A stretch of 37,500 nt of DNA from Prorocentrum cordatum (Eukaryota > Sar > Dinophyceae > Prorocentrales > Prorocentraceae). The translations under genes and the position numbers were made by a program. The notes beneath the pieces were generated by a model, which was given only the letters and a program-made list of their open reading frames with translations, was not told the origin of the DNA and ran no database searches. How positions within the stretch are numbered: the stretch's first letter is position 1; every line of letters begins with the position of its first letter. The stretch is taken from the NCBI GenBank assembly GCA_963575745.1, contig CAUYUJ010022548.1:616416-653915 (forward strand), written 5' to 3'. Below are positions 1 to 11,248 of this stretch, piece after piece.

Positions 1-19
1 GAAAGCAGGTATTTTGGGA

Positions 20-140
20 TTCCCAGAACCCAAGCTGATTCAAGCGCCTTCCTACTCGTAGAATCGGTATGCTTTTGCTGAGTGTTGTTACTCTCTGAGC
101 GGGCCCGAACCCAATCTACTTTATCCGCTTTCCTACTTCA
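20..140. repeat. diverged short direct repeat
   Basis: Two imperfect copies of a roughly 32-bp motif (GAACCCAA...CGC-TTCCTAC) start at 23 and 104, about 81 bp apart, with close to 70 % identity by eye. Nothing else is recognisable in the first 160 bases. Confidence 0.35.
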
Positions 141-169
141 TGTTTCTACCTACTTCTTGCGACCGATGG

Positions 170-467
170 GTATCCACATCATCCGTTCGCAGCGTGTTCT
201 CCTCGTCCTTCCTTGCGCAACGTCTGCTGGCGCCCCCCTCCGCGGTAGACACCATTCCAGCGGAGCTGGGCGCTGCCGCAGAAGCTGGCGATCAGACAAG
301 TGGGCCTGCAACTCGTACGTATCCGCATCCTCCGTGCGCAGCGTGCTTCTCCTCGTCCTCCCCCTGGCGTCGCCTGCTGGCGCCCCCCTCCGCGGCAGAC
401 GCTCTTCCAGCGGAGCCGGGCGCCGCCGCAGAAGCTGGCGATCAGACCAGTGGGCCCGTCACTCCGC
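170..467 (+). repeat. 149/150-bp tandem duplication, two units
   Basis: The unit at 170-318 is repeated at 319-467. Small compensating indels make the spacing 149 bp at the left side and 150 bp from about 222 on, so one plus-strand frame reads LLAPPSA-D--PAE-GAAAEAGDQTSGP in both units. The frame then enters a poly-proline GCC/CCC tract (465-510) and the MITE at 518. It may be an exon of an unknown protein with an internal duplication, or only a repeat with no stops. No start, splice site or family could be fixed. Confidence 0.6.
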
Positions 468-517
468 CGCCGCCGCCGCCCCCGCCGCCCGAGGCGCCTC
501 CCCCCCCCCCTGGGCGT

Positions 518-670
518 AAGTCGGGCCTGTCCCTCCACAGGGGGGAAATTTCAAAAAGGGCCACAACATGGCATGGGGGCGATGTTTGATGGTTCTCGAT
601 TCTTTTGGAGTGTGTTTTGCTATTCCTAAGGGTTCCTCCAACATCCACCTGTAGGAGGACATGCCCGACC
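518..670 (+). mobile_element. MITE family A, copy 1
   Basis: A 153-bp element bounded by inverted repeats of about 22 bp: the left end reads GTCGGGCCTGTCCCTCCACA (520-539) and the right end, reverse complemented, reads GTCGGGCATGTCCTCCTACA. Three further copies lie at 22.4, 23.1 and 24.0 kb. All four share the internal motif GGGG-CGATGTTT in the same orientation. There is no room for a transposase, so it is non-autonomous. No clear target duplication is seen at this copy. The superfamily cannot be assigned. Confidence 0.8.
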
Positions 671-786
671 GAACCCTGGGCCCTCCTTATCGGATGGCGT
701 GCAGCGTTGTCCCGTCGCTTCGGATACTGCTCGCACTGCGAGCTGCTTCGCGGGCCTTCCCTGTCGCCCCTTTGGGTCCCAGACGG

Positions 787-858
787 CACAAACACCACAC
801 ACATACAAACACACAAACACACACAAACACACACACACACACATACAAACACACACAC

Positions 859-920
<62 letters not shown>

Positions 921-925
921 CACAA
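787..925 (+). repeat. (CA)n microsatellite with CAAA interruptions
   Basis: About 140 bp of CA dinucleotides, impure on the left (ACAAACAC, ACATAC) and pure between about 863 and 912. The reading frames across it encode only His/Thr or Cys/Val runs and are not genes. Confidence 0.97.
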
Positions 926-1107
926 AGAAAAATTGCTTTCGAAACGGTTCCGCGAGGCCGTAAAATGGCCGAAGGGTTTGAAGGCGGTTCCGAGAAGCCC
1001 CTATGACGGCCCAACAGAAGTCAAGGAGACCCCGAGACTAGTTCCATAAGCCTCAATAGCGCCCTGGAGGCTACCCACGACAGCCCCAAGATGGCCCAGA
1101 GCGCCCC

Positions 1108-1336
1108 ATGAAAGACCGAATGTGGGCGAGGAGACGGAGAAGGATGAGGGAAAACGAGGCGGATGAGACGGAAGAGGAAGGGAGGAAGGATGTCAGTGAG
1201 GAGGAGGCTAGACGGACAAGGAGCAAGAAGAGGAGGACGAAGGACAGGGAACGGGGCATGAAGAGCATGATAATCAAACATATGGGGAGAGGCGTAGTGG
1301 TAATATGAAGAGCAATTCAGAGAAGAGGGATCGAGG
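1108..1336 (+). repeat. purine-rich tract
   Basis: Strongly GA-biased sequence (GAGGAGAC, GGAAGAGGAAGG, AAGAAGAGGA). Apparent Arg/Glu-rich frames on this strand are composition artefacts. Confidence 0.7.
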
Positions 1337-2498
1337 CGGAGGACGAGGGGTAGCCAATACAATTAATCGGGCATATCGCCTGTCAAAGCCTTCCCCCGGC
1401 GAAACCAGAAGACTCCCAGTTTCGCAGCGTGATTTGGCCATTAGCTCTCATTTGCCTGTCAAGCTGGCGAGCCTCTTGCAGCACCACCAAGAGGACATGA
1501 TCGGATGGTCCTTGGCACGCTCCTCCCCAGAAGCGTTCATGAAGTCCTGCACCCACATGCCATTGAATGAATGCATTAGTGTATTTCTTGGTCGCTTTGC
1601 TTGATTCCGAGGAACGGCCCCTCTTGCGCCTGGCACGGCAGATCGCAGTGTAATGCAAGAGCTCTGGGTAGGAAGCAGACACCCGCAACGAGTTCCCTTT
1701 ATTGCGGTGCCGAAGCTGGGCATCCCTCCGGCACCAGCAGGTGCCCGCCGGCTTCGCCACGGCCCAGGACCGCGCGGCTGCGGACGTCGACTTCGCCGAC
1801 GAGAGCAGGTGCCGCAGCCCTTGTGACTCATTCGTGTCTCCTCGTCGTTCTCGGATGGGTTGAGAAACCCTCGACGCGACTGATGGTCGCCTTGCATCAC
1901 CAAGACCAAGTGTAGCTTAACGGGAGCCGCCTAGGCAAGAACCGCGCGGTGGGGCAGGAGTTCGAGCGCAAGGGGAAGCCGAATGAGAAAGGAAGCGCCA
2001 GAGGGGATCGCTTGCGGCCAGTCAGGTTGTCATGTCTGGATTCGCAGTGTTGTTTAGATCCGGTGCGGCAGTTTTCCGGCCATCCGAAGTACTCGGAGAT
2101 AACATCATGTTTGATGGCGAAGCCAGCCCAGAGGTGGATACACCGAGTGCATTTGCCAAGATACATCGAACCTGGGTGCGTCACGGGGACGCTAAACTTG
2201 TTTTGTCTTATTTGACTTTGAGCCCTGGGATGCCCTAGGAATGACCAAGCAACACCTACATCGGGGCAGGCAACGCACTCATTCTTCATCGGCGGAAACG
2301 CTAGTTAAGGGCAGTTGTCGCATCAGGACACAAAGCAATTGGGTATTCGAATGCGTTTCGAAACAAGTGCTCATGCGCATGGACAATGTGTAAAGGTTCA
2401 GGTAGGTCCTTGTGTGCTTGAGTTTATTTAGCCGTGGGACGTTCGTGGACGTTGTCGGGAGCACAGCGTTCCTTCGGAGAGTCCTGCCCACGAGTGAG
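1337..2498. other. unassigned sequence upstream of the zinc-finger gene
   Basis: No repeat family covers this stretch. Two plus-strand open stretches look mildly protein-like: one ending at a stop at 1604 (segment LLQHHQEDMIGWSLARSS) and one at 2032-2238 (segment GDNIMFDGEASPEVDT). Neither shows the GC-ending codon bias of the zinc-finger exons downstream, and neither has a recognisable domain. The opposite strand of the second is open too. They could be upstream exons or untranslated sequence. Confidence 0.3.
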
Positions 2499-2555
2499 AT
2501 GACTGTGCGGGCGCAAGATGTGATCCCCACAATGGTCTTGCCGGCTGGCAGGTAC

Positions 2556-2669
2556 ATGGAGGGACCCGACGGGGAGAAGCTGCTCAAGTGGAAGGTCGAC
2601 TACGCAAACCGCGGGGGCAGCGGGAGGGCTATGTGCAGGGATCTCGACTGCCTCGAGCGGCACGACCAG
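2556..2669 (+). CDS. zf-PARP gene, exon 1
   Basis: Encodes residues 1-38, from [17 protein letters not shown] through [10 protein letters not shown] to the final Gln. It carries the first two zinc ligands, C27 and C32. It ends on a codon boundary at CAG, followed by GCAGCT, a GC-type donor. 34 of 38 codons are GC-ending. The frame is open upstream to at least 2412, so the true 5' end could lie further left. The AG at 2550-2551, four bases before the ATG, could serve as a cis- or trans-splice acceptor. Confidence 0.75.
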
Positions 2670-3980
2670 GCAGCTGCCCTCCCGGAGCGGACGGCCAGGG
2701 CGGATCGCGGGCCGGGCAGGGTCGAGACGCAGGCACACGTGCAGATCGGAGGCGACGACAGGGGCGAGTAGCCCAAGGGGGGAGCAACACACGCATTCGC
2801 CCGGGAACTTCGCCGAAGGCATAGACGCCCCTGGATACGTGTATTGATCTCCCTTGAGCTAATCGCCCTCGTCGTCGCCCCTGACCAGAGCACTCGTCTT
2901 CGGTGTCAGCCTCTTGCGCGTGGGCATCCCTGGCGGGGAGGCCTGAAGGCAGCAGCTCCGGTCTGCATCTCCGCAGCGCGTGCGTGCCTTCCTTTGTGGG
3001 TGGCCCTTGTGGCACCCAGAGCTGCGATCCAGAAGAGCTGCACCTGGACATGCCGACATGCACGTGCGACTGATGCCACACAAACAGTAACCTGAGGAGT
3101 GGCAGTTCGCAGCGTTCCCGCCCGCCCGTGCGTGCGCGGAGGCCGGCGTGCGGACGATTGAGAAGGGCGCGTTGCGCATCGGCCGGAGGGTGCTCATGGA
3201 GAAGGATTCCCGCGCAGTTCTCCAGCACGGCGCCCCCGGCGCTGATTCTGGTGTATATTGTCTTTCTTTTTTCGTTGTCCTTTCTCTCTCACTCTCTTTC
3301 TCTCTCTCTCTCTCTCTTTCTGTCTCCCTCTGTCTCTGTCTCTCTCTCTCTCTCTCTCTCGCTCTCTCTCGCCATCTCTCTCGCTCTCTCTTTTTTTGTT
3401 TCTCTCTCTCTCTCTCTCTCTCGCTTTCTCTCTCCATGAGGGAAGCGGGTCCTCAGGAAAACGGGCCTTTTGCATGGAGGTTCACCACTGATCGCCGCTT
3501 CCCTCGGTGCAAGAGGAGCCTTTTTGGGCCAGACTTCCTAGTTGCAGCCCCCGTTTGGGGGGCCTCCTGAACCCGACATGCGACGACAGCTCTTGTTTGT
3601 GCAACGTGGACCCAATGATGTCTCATGTCCAACGCCTGCTAAAGGATTAATGGCCCCCATCCTTCCGCCCCCCTTGGATCCCAACTGCCGTTGCTTCGCC
3701 GCCGAATAATGTTTGTTCGACCTGTCCCCCCTGGAACATATCCCACGGAGACAGCAACGATGCGAGTTATACATATATATACATACATACATACATACAT
3801 ACATACATACATACATACATACATACATACATACATACATAGATAGATAGATAGATAGATAGATACATACATACATACATACATACATACATACATACAT
3901 ACATACATACATACATACATACATACACATGTATGGCTGGACATACATGTGTATGTATATATGTATACACACATGCATAC

Positions 3981-4012
<32 letters not shown>

Positions 4013-7000
4013 ATATACACACACACACACCGGGGGACAGGGCTGGTGGCTCCCAGGACGGCCCCTCAACGTGCCATGGGGGCCCCCGAGCCCCAGGAGC
4101 GCGCCGGGATCGCGCCGGGAGACCGACGACGCCCCAGAAGGCGCCAAGGGAGCTCCAAGAGCGGTCCAGAAGGCCTCCAAGACAGCCACAGAGCGCTCCA
4201 AAACGCCCAAGATGGCCTCAAGATGGCTGTCGCGAGGACGTCCTAGGCGGTCCAGTGTGCACCCCTTCTTTTGTTGTTCGATATGCGCACTACAGCGCTG
4301 AGAATATGCTGTAAAACCTGTCCGCCCAGATTGTGCGTTTGAAGTTGTTTTAAGACATTAGACGGAGGAGGAGGACGAGGAGGAGGACAAGAGTAAATCC
4401 AAGACGCATCAACGATGTTGCAATGAACTTTCCCTCCAAGCTCCCTCTTCATAGGCCGCTACATGTTTTTTTCATTGGCAAGTGCCCCATTAGAAGACAA
4501 CCGTCTGAGAGTTCTCAATCGTGCCAAAACACCAGGCCTGGAACTTCAGCGCCACGAATCAGCGTGACTAGTGCATCCGGACAACCCGAAATGGCACTAG
4601 AACGCCATTCGTGTGAGTTCAACACCGCGAAGCAAAGTGACTGTTGCACCCTGACAATCCGAAATCGTGCCAGCACATCATTCCTGGGACTTCAGCCCTA
4701 CGAAGTCTTGGATCTGCTGCAAGCTGTCAAGACGAATGCGCGCGGCGCGAAGGCGAGAGCCACATTCTGAAAATGAGCCGAACTCGATCCTTGAACATGT
4801 TACAAATCTATACGACGAATGTGCGCTGCTCTAGCGTGAGCGCCGCACCGCCCTCTATTGTCGAATGTCGTGTAAATCTGTTGAAGACGCGCGTGCGCGG
4901 CACTGAGGCGAGAGCCACACTTCGACAAGGAGCCGCACTCCGTCCCTGCAGCTGCTGCACGCTTCGAAACCGAATGTGCGCGGCGCTGGGGCGAGGGCAA
5001 CACCTTCAAGCACACAACCCGCCCTCCGTCCGCGAAGCCGCTGCAGACTCTCCGCTTCAGGATCCCTCCCACCGAGGAGGGCTCGAGCGCAACGACCGGG
5101 CCGCCCTGCCGGCACGCACACGACGGGGCGAGGCCCGTCGCGAGACGGAGGGATGAAGGGGGAGGACGGGGGAGCCGAGGAGGACGGGGGAGGGAGCGAG
5201 AGGAGGGAGGATGAAGGGGGAGGGAGCGAGAGGAGGACGGATGAAGGGGGAGGACGGGGGAGGGAGCGAGAGGAGGACGGGGGAGCCGAGGAGCCCACCG
5301 CGCCCCCCCCCGCGCCGCGGCCCCCCCCCCCCACCGCAGGAGAGCTCGGTGCTCGGGCCCCCCCCCCCCGCGACGAGCTCTGGCCCGAGACCTGCCCCCA
5401 CGGCACCCCACCGCGCCCCCGACCACGTCCCGCACGCCGACCCCACGGGAGCTCAGCTCTCGGGACGCCCCCCCAAAGGACAAGTGCTGGCCCGAAGCCG
5501 GCCCACGGACGCGGGGTGAGGAGGCGGAGCAGGAGGGAGAAGGGAGGAGCAGGAGGGAGAAGCGCGGAGGCAGGAGCATGAGGGAGGAGGATGATGGGGG
5601 ATGGAGGAGGAGGAGGAAGAACAAGAGGAACAAGAGGAACACGAGGAACAAGAGGAACAAGAGGAAGAGGAGGAGGCCGACGACGACGCCGACCTCCTCC
5701 ACCTCGATCTTCCCCAGGCCTCCAACGGCGCTCTTTCTTCCCAGCGGGGGCCCCTGGAGGTCTGGCACCCGGCCCTGGGGCCGACCTTCCATCCCGCGTC
5801 GCCTTGATTGGGGCCCCGTGGCCCGGCGAGGGCCCCCGGGGAGGCCCAGGGTCGCTCGGAGCCTTCCCGTCGTGCTCCTCATCGCGCTGCGGGCATGCCT
5901 GCGAGCGCCGCTTCGCGGCCCCACGGGGCGCGCCACCGACCCCGACGGCGGCGGGGTCCGCGTGGCGCCCCGCCCCGTCGGCACGCCCCTCCCGCTTCGT
6001 GGGGTCCCCGTGGCCTCGTGTGCACAGGGGTCCTGCGTGTACAGTCGGGGCCCTGAAGAAGGAACCCTCTTCGTTGGGGAGGGGCTCCGCGTTCCTGAAG
6101 TGTTTCACAGCTTGCCTCAGGCTTTAGGTTGACTTATGGAAAAAAGGGGCCTCGTTCCTTATTTCGGGTTCCTTAGGTCAAAGCCCCGACTGTAGCCGCC
6201 TCGTGTGTCTGGAAAAGGTTGGGTTTCCTTGGCCAGGCGAGCTGTCGCGGCGCGGGCATGTCTGGGCGAGGAGAGCCGGGAGCGAAAGAGGGACGTTCAC
6301 GTACACGAATCCACGCTCTGTCTTCGAAAGCACGCATGGCGCGAGCGATCGTGACAGCGAGACTGGTCTCGCGGATTTGGGGTGCCGTCTTCCGTGCGTC
6401 CTTCTCTTGGCATCGCTCGGACGTGTGCATTTGTCCTCGAGCGAGGACCATCGAGGAGCATCCTTGATCATTTGGGGGAAAAACCACGCGCGAAACCGAC
6501 AAAAAAACACAGGGGATGGCCGTCCGAGCGATGGCCAGTTTCGGGGGCTCCCCGGAGACACAGGGGCGCGGGCCTGCCTGGCGCGGGGATCCGGCGCTGG
6601 GGGGAGCACCCGGGGGCGCGGGGCCGCTCCTCGGGGCTGCGGGCGGGCGAGCGACGCTGGGTGCTGCCAGAATCGGCTGCCAAAAAAAACAACGATGAGT
6701 TCATGCATAATTTTACTCCTAAATTAACCTCATGCCCGTGAGAATAAACACTAGGGGATAATAAAGTTCGGGGTTCAGGGAGAGATAATAAAAGTAGCCC
6801 AGCAGACCTCAGCATAATCTCGAAGTAAGAGATGATCAAGAGGAGACCAAGCCGAGCACGTTTTGAGACATCCTTGGCGTTTAGTTTTCATAGAAATATC
6901 CTCAACAATGGCTTATCTCGCTGGAGACATCCTCGACAAATCCCTCATTTCGCTTGAGACATCCTTAAGAAACGCATCGTTTCGCTTCAGACATCTATAT

Positions 7001-8341
7001 GCTTGTTTCGCTTCGAACATTCTCGAGTATATGCTTGTTTCGCTTGAGACATCCTCGGAATAGCTCATCCGCCTCGGCGTCCCTAGATAACCAACGGCGG
7101 CGATAATAAAGTTCAGGCGGGCGGAGGAATGGAGGAAGCTATATATAAAAAAGAAAAATAAAAATAATAAATAATAAAATAAAAGAAATGTTAGGAGGAG
7201 GAGAAGGAGGAAAAGAAGAAAAAACCTCGAGTTTCAAATCTATTAGATTTTATTTACAAGCGCTTTATGAAAATTGTTTTTGGTAAGTGCTCGTGTAGGG
7301 TAGCTCATGTGCCTCAATTTCCATGGATAATCAACCCCAGAGATAAAAAAGTTCAGGCGAGCGTGGGGACAGAGAGAAATATAAAAGAAGAAGAATACAG
7401 TAGAAGAATAATAAGAAAGAAGAAGAAGAGGAGAATAAGAAGAGGACGAAGAAAGGAAAAATCCAAAGTTCCAAATCTATCAATTTTAATTTACAAACGC
7501 TTTATGAAAATTGATTGTTTTAAGTGCTCGTGTAGGGTAGCTCATGTGCTTCATTTTCCATGGATAATCAACCCCAGGGATAAAAAAGTTCAGGCGAGCG
7601 TGAGGACATATAGAAATATAAAATAAGAAGAGGAAAGTCGAAGAATAATAAGAAGAGAAGAAGAAGAGAAGAAGAAGAAGAGAAGAAATACGGAGAAATG
7701 GAAAGTTCCAAATCTATCAATTTTAATTTACAAACGCTTTATGAAAATTGATGTTTTAAGTGCTCATGTAGGGTAGCTCATGTGCTCCCCTTTCAATGGA
7801 TAATCAACCCCAGAGATAAAAAAAGTTCAGGCGCGCGCGGGGATAGATACATATATAAAAAGGAAGATAATAAAAAATACAAATAAAAAGAAAAAACTTC
7901 CTGGTTTAGCTTGAAACATCCTTGAGACATCCTTGGAACATTGCTCGTTTCGTTTGAGTCTGCCTCCCATTTTTTTGGTTTCGCTTGAGACATCCTTGAA
8001 ACATTGCTCGTTTCGTTTGAGTCTGCCTCCCAAAATTTTCGGTTTCGCTTGAGACATCCTCGAAACATTGCTCGTTTCGTTTGAGTCTGCCTCCCAAAAT
8101 TCTTGGTATCGCTTGACACATCCTGAAAAAGTGTGATCGCTTCGCTTGATGTTGCTATATCAACATCGCTTGATGTTGCTATCTCAACATAGCGTTTCGA
8201 GGTGATAATGAAGTTCGGCCTCAGCGCTCGCCGCCCAATTTGAATTTTGTATAGGGCGACGATAATCAACTCTAAACACTGAAGGGGGGGGTCCCTTTAT
8301 TATCATCGGCATGCGGTTAATCCTGGATTAAAAAATCAGTA

Positions 8342-8372
<31 letters not shown>

Positions 8373-10512
8373 CTATGTATTAAAGACTACCCTGTAGACT
8401 ATGTGCGTCGCCCTCCCCGGGGGGCGACGCGCGCACCGAGAAATCGTGTAGCATATGCGTCGTGGCGGGCGCCTTCTGGCCACGCCGCTCGGGAAGCGAT
8501 ATGCTACAAGATGGGTCTGCTATATGTTCGGTTCGGACGCGCGCCTCCAAGGCGGACATATAGTACGAGTATGTCTTTGTGCGTCCCATAGAAGTGCCCC
8601 TGGATTCCAAGGATTTCCAGGAGGCCCTCAGGCTGCCCAGGAGTTCCAGGGAGGCCCCCATGGCCTCCAGAGAGCCCCTCACAAGGCCCTTGGTATCGCT
8701 CGGGCGTGTGCACTTTTGCTCGGCGGGGACTATTAAGGAGCATCCTGGATCATCCTGCGAAAAAAACCACGCACGAAACCGAAAAAGACACAGGGAATGG
8801 ACATCCGAGCGACGGGGAGAGGCCCAGAAGGCTCCAGGGGGCTTGGAGCTCAAAGCTGGGGCACCTTGGGCCAGGGCGAGAACGCACCACAGCCCCTGGA
8901 CCTCAGAGAGCCCCTCACGAGGCCCAGAGGGCCTTAGGGCCCGGAGCGAAAAGCTGGGGGCACCTGGGGCAAGGGGCACCTTTTGACAACCATTGACGGC
9001 GAGAACGCGCCGCAGCGTCCGGACATCGGGAAAGAGTCCGAGCACGAGGGCGACGGGACGACGCGCACGAGGCGGCCGACCGGCGGCGCCGCGGTGCGGC
9101 GGGCGCGCGCTCCCGGCTCTCGATGCCCGAGAGTCCTGCCGCCGCGGCGCGCGGGAGCCGCCCACGCCTGAGGCGTGGACGCCCTAAAGGGGTTCGGAAA
9201 TGCGGCATTTCCGAACCCTTTTAGGGCGTCCACACCTTCCTCCTCCTCCTCCTCCTCCTCCTCCTCCTCCTCCTCCTCCTCCTCCTCCTCCTCCTCCTCG
9301 GCCGATCCCTTTGGGCCCACTCCTGAGATGTTGGCGAAGAGCTGGGGGCACCTTGGAGCATGGGGCACCTCCAGCAGCCCCCGACGTCGGGGCTCGCGGC
9401 AGGGCTGCGGCCGCCGCGGGGAGGCCCTGGCCACGGGAGGCCCGCGGGGGCTGCCAGAGGAGCCCGGCGTGCCAGGCCCCCCCCCCTGGACGCCCACGAT
9501 CAGGGGAATGAGCATACCGACGCCGATGCCCGGGCTCGAGCTAGGCGGTGTTTTGGTGCCGTGCCGCAGCAGAGACAGAGCGAGCACAGAACGAAGCAGA
9601 ACGAGGACATGACGGAAACGAAAAGCACTGTTCGGCTCCAGCCTTGTCCGATGCCAATCTTGTTCTGGTCACTCCTGTGTTGCCCTCCTCCACATCCTCC
9701 TTCCTCCGCGTCCTCCTCCGCCCTCCCCATCCCCCCTCCCCCTCTTCCTCCCCCGCGTCGTGGAAAAGTCATGACGGAAGATTTTTCATTGCTCTTGGCC
9801 TCTGGGGGCCATGATTTGGCCTCGGGACCGTCAAGTCATTGTTCTGGATGAAGTACCCCTTCTCAGGAAGGGGCCCACATGTTCTTGTTTGGGGTCGCAT
9901 GGGCACAGAAATCCTGGCGTCGGGGGTCATAGGGGAAAATCCAGGCGCTGCGATTTCTACTCACGCCCTGCTCCGGGCTCCGGGACCATCACAGATCCAT
10001 CCCTTGGCATCGCTCGGACGTGTGCATTTTCTTTCGGCGAGGACCATCGAGGAGCATCCTTGATCATTGGGGGAAAAACCACGCACGAAACCGACAAAAC
10101 ACACAGGGAATGGACGTCCGAGCGGAGGCCAGATCCAGCTCGGCGAATGCCTCCGAGGGCTGGGCTTTGGGGTCTCTGGGGCTCCCCGGTCGCCATGCTT
10201 CGCGACGCGGTCTCTGTTTTGCAGCGTCGGGCCGAAGGGTTCGGTGGGGTGCGGCGCGGCGCCCCGGCCGGTGTCCTGGGACTCCTGGAGGGGACCCCCG
10301 CCGCCCCCCAGCCCCCGGTGCGGGGGAGTCCCTCGCGTGACGTGAATCATCAGGGTGCGCGAGGAAGCGCAGCAAGGCAGGCAGCTCGAGTAAGGAAGGG
10401 GAGGGAGGGAGAGGGAGAGAGGGGGAGAGGGAGAGAGAGAGGGAGAGAGAGGGAGAGAGAGAGGGGGGTGGAGGGAGGGAGAGAGTGGGCAGCGGGCAGG
10501 CAAACCCAACAC

Positions 10513-10547
<35 letters not shown>

Positions 10548-11214
10548 GACAGAGACAGAGACAGAGACAGAGACAGAGACAGAGACAGAGACAGACAGAC
10601 AGACAGGCGGAGAGGGAGACAGACAAACAGACAGAGAGGGAGGGAGGGAGGGAGAAGAGGAGGAGGAGGAGGAGGAGGAGGAAGAGGAGGAGGACAGGGA
10701 GGTGTAAAATATGGGGGGGGGGGGGAACGAGGAGGAAGATCAGGAGGAGGGGTAGGAGAGGGCGGAAAACAAGAGACCGCACCGCGGAGGGACAAGGGGG
10801 CAGACTGAAGCGAGGGAGGCGACGGGATGATGCCAGTCGCGACTCCCCCCGACCCGTCCAGGATTCTGGGACGCCCCAGATAAACATCTTCTGGCACCAC
10901 GCGCGCTGCATGTTCAACACGTTCTTGGGCCGCCCTGAAGATCTCTTCTTGTTTTACGTAGGGTAAAGGCAGAGCAGTACGACATGGACCAGCACCAGCT
11001 GGCCGGTATCTGGTACGATGCCAGCCATCATCGAAGGGTAGATAATATCTGAAAAAAGCGTGCTCTGCCGCTGCTGGCAGAAAACCGGGGGGTGTCACTT
11101 GGGGGTGCCAACCCGTCCCCCCACCCCCTCGAAAACTGGGGGGGTCACTGGGTGTTCCAACCCCTCCCCCCCCCCGGCCCATCATGAAAAGAGGGGGGGT
11201 CACTACTAGTTCGA

Positions 11215-11248
<34 letters not shown>

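Larger units (their letters stand above)
6760..8400. other. AT-rich island inside intron 2
   Basis: About 1.6 kb rich in AAATAATAA, GATAATAAAG and TTTCG-type words, in sharp contrast to the GC-rich flanks. It contains, in order, a GAGACATCC array, a 238-bp tandem array, a second GAGACATCC array, two small stem-loops and an A28 run. The words AATAAAGTTCGGGG (left, about 6760) and GATAATGAAGTTCGGCC (right, about 8201) bracket it, suggesting one inserted composite unit. Confidence 0.7.
3244..10861 (+). other. predicted intron 2 (GA-AG, 7.6 kb)
   Basis: It starts GATTCTGGTG and ends CCGTCCAG, followed by GATTCTGGG. The 8-bp direct repeat GATTCTGG therefore sits at the donor and just after the acceptor. 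The join is phase 0 and keeps the frame. The intron holds three MITE B copies, a composite repeat, an AT-rich island, hairpins and several microsatellites. It is very long for a small gene, so an additional exon inside it cannot be excluded, although the joined domain is complete without one. Confidence 0.6.

Noticed and set aside
2032-2238. 68-codon plus-strand frame with protein-like composition
   Set aside because: Near-random third positions, open opposite strand and no recognised family. Left as unassigned rather than called as a gene.
3453-3570. Candidate third zf-PARP exon ([20 protein letters not shown])
   Set aside because: It lacks the W-x-H-x2-C ligand pair. The exon at 10862 supplies it, in frame and with matching boundary repeats.
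8345-8372. A28 run as a retroposon tail
   Set aside because: No convincing target-site duplication or SINE/LINE body precedes it; it may be a simple homopolymer at the island edge.
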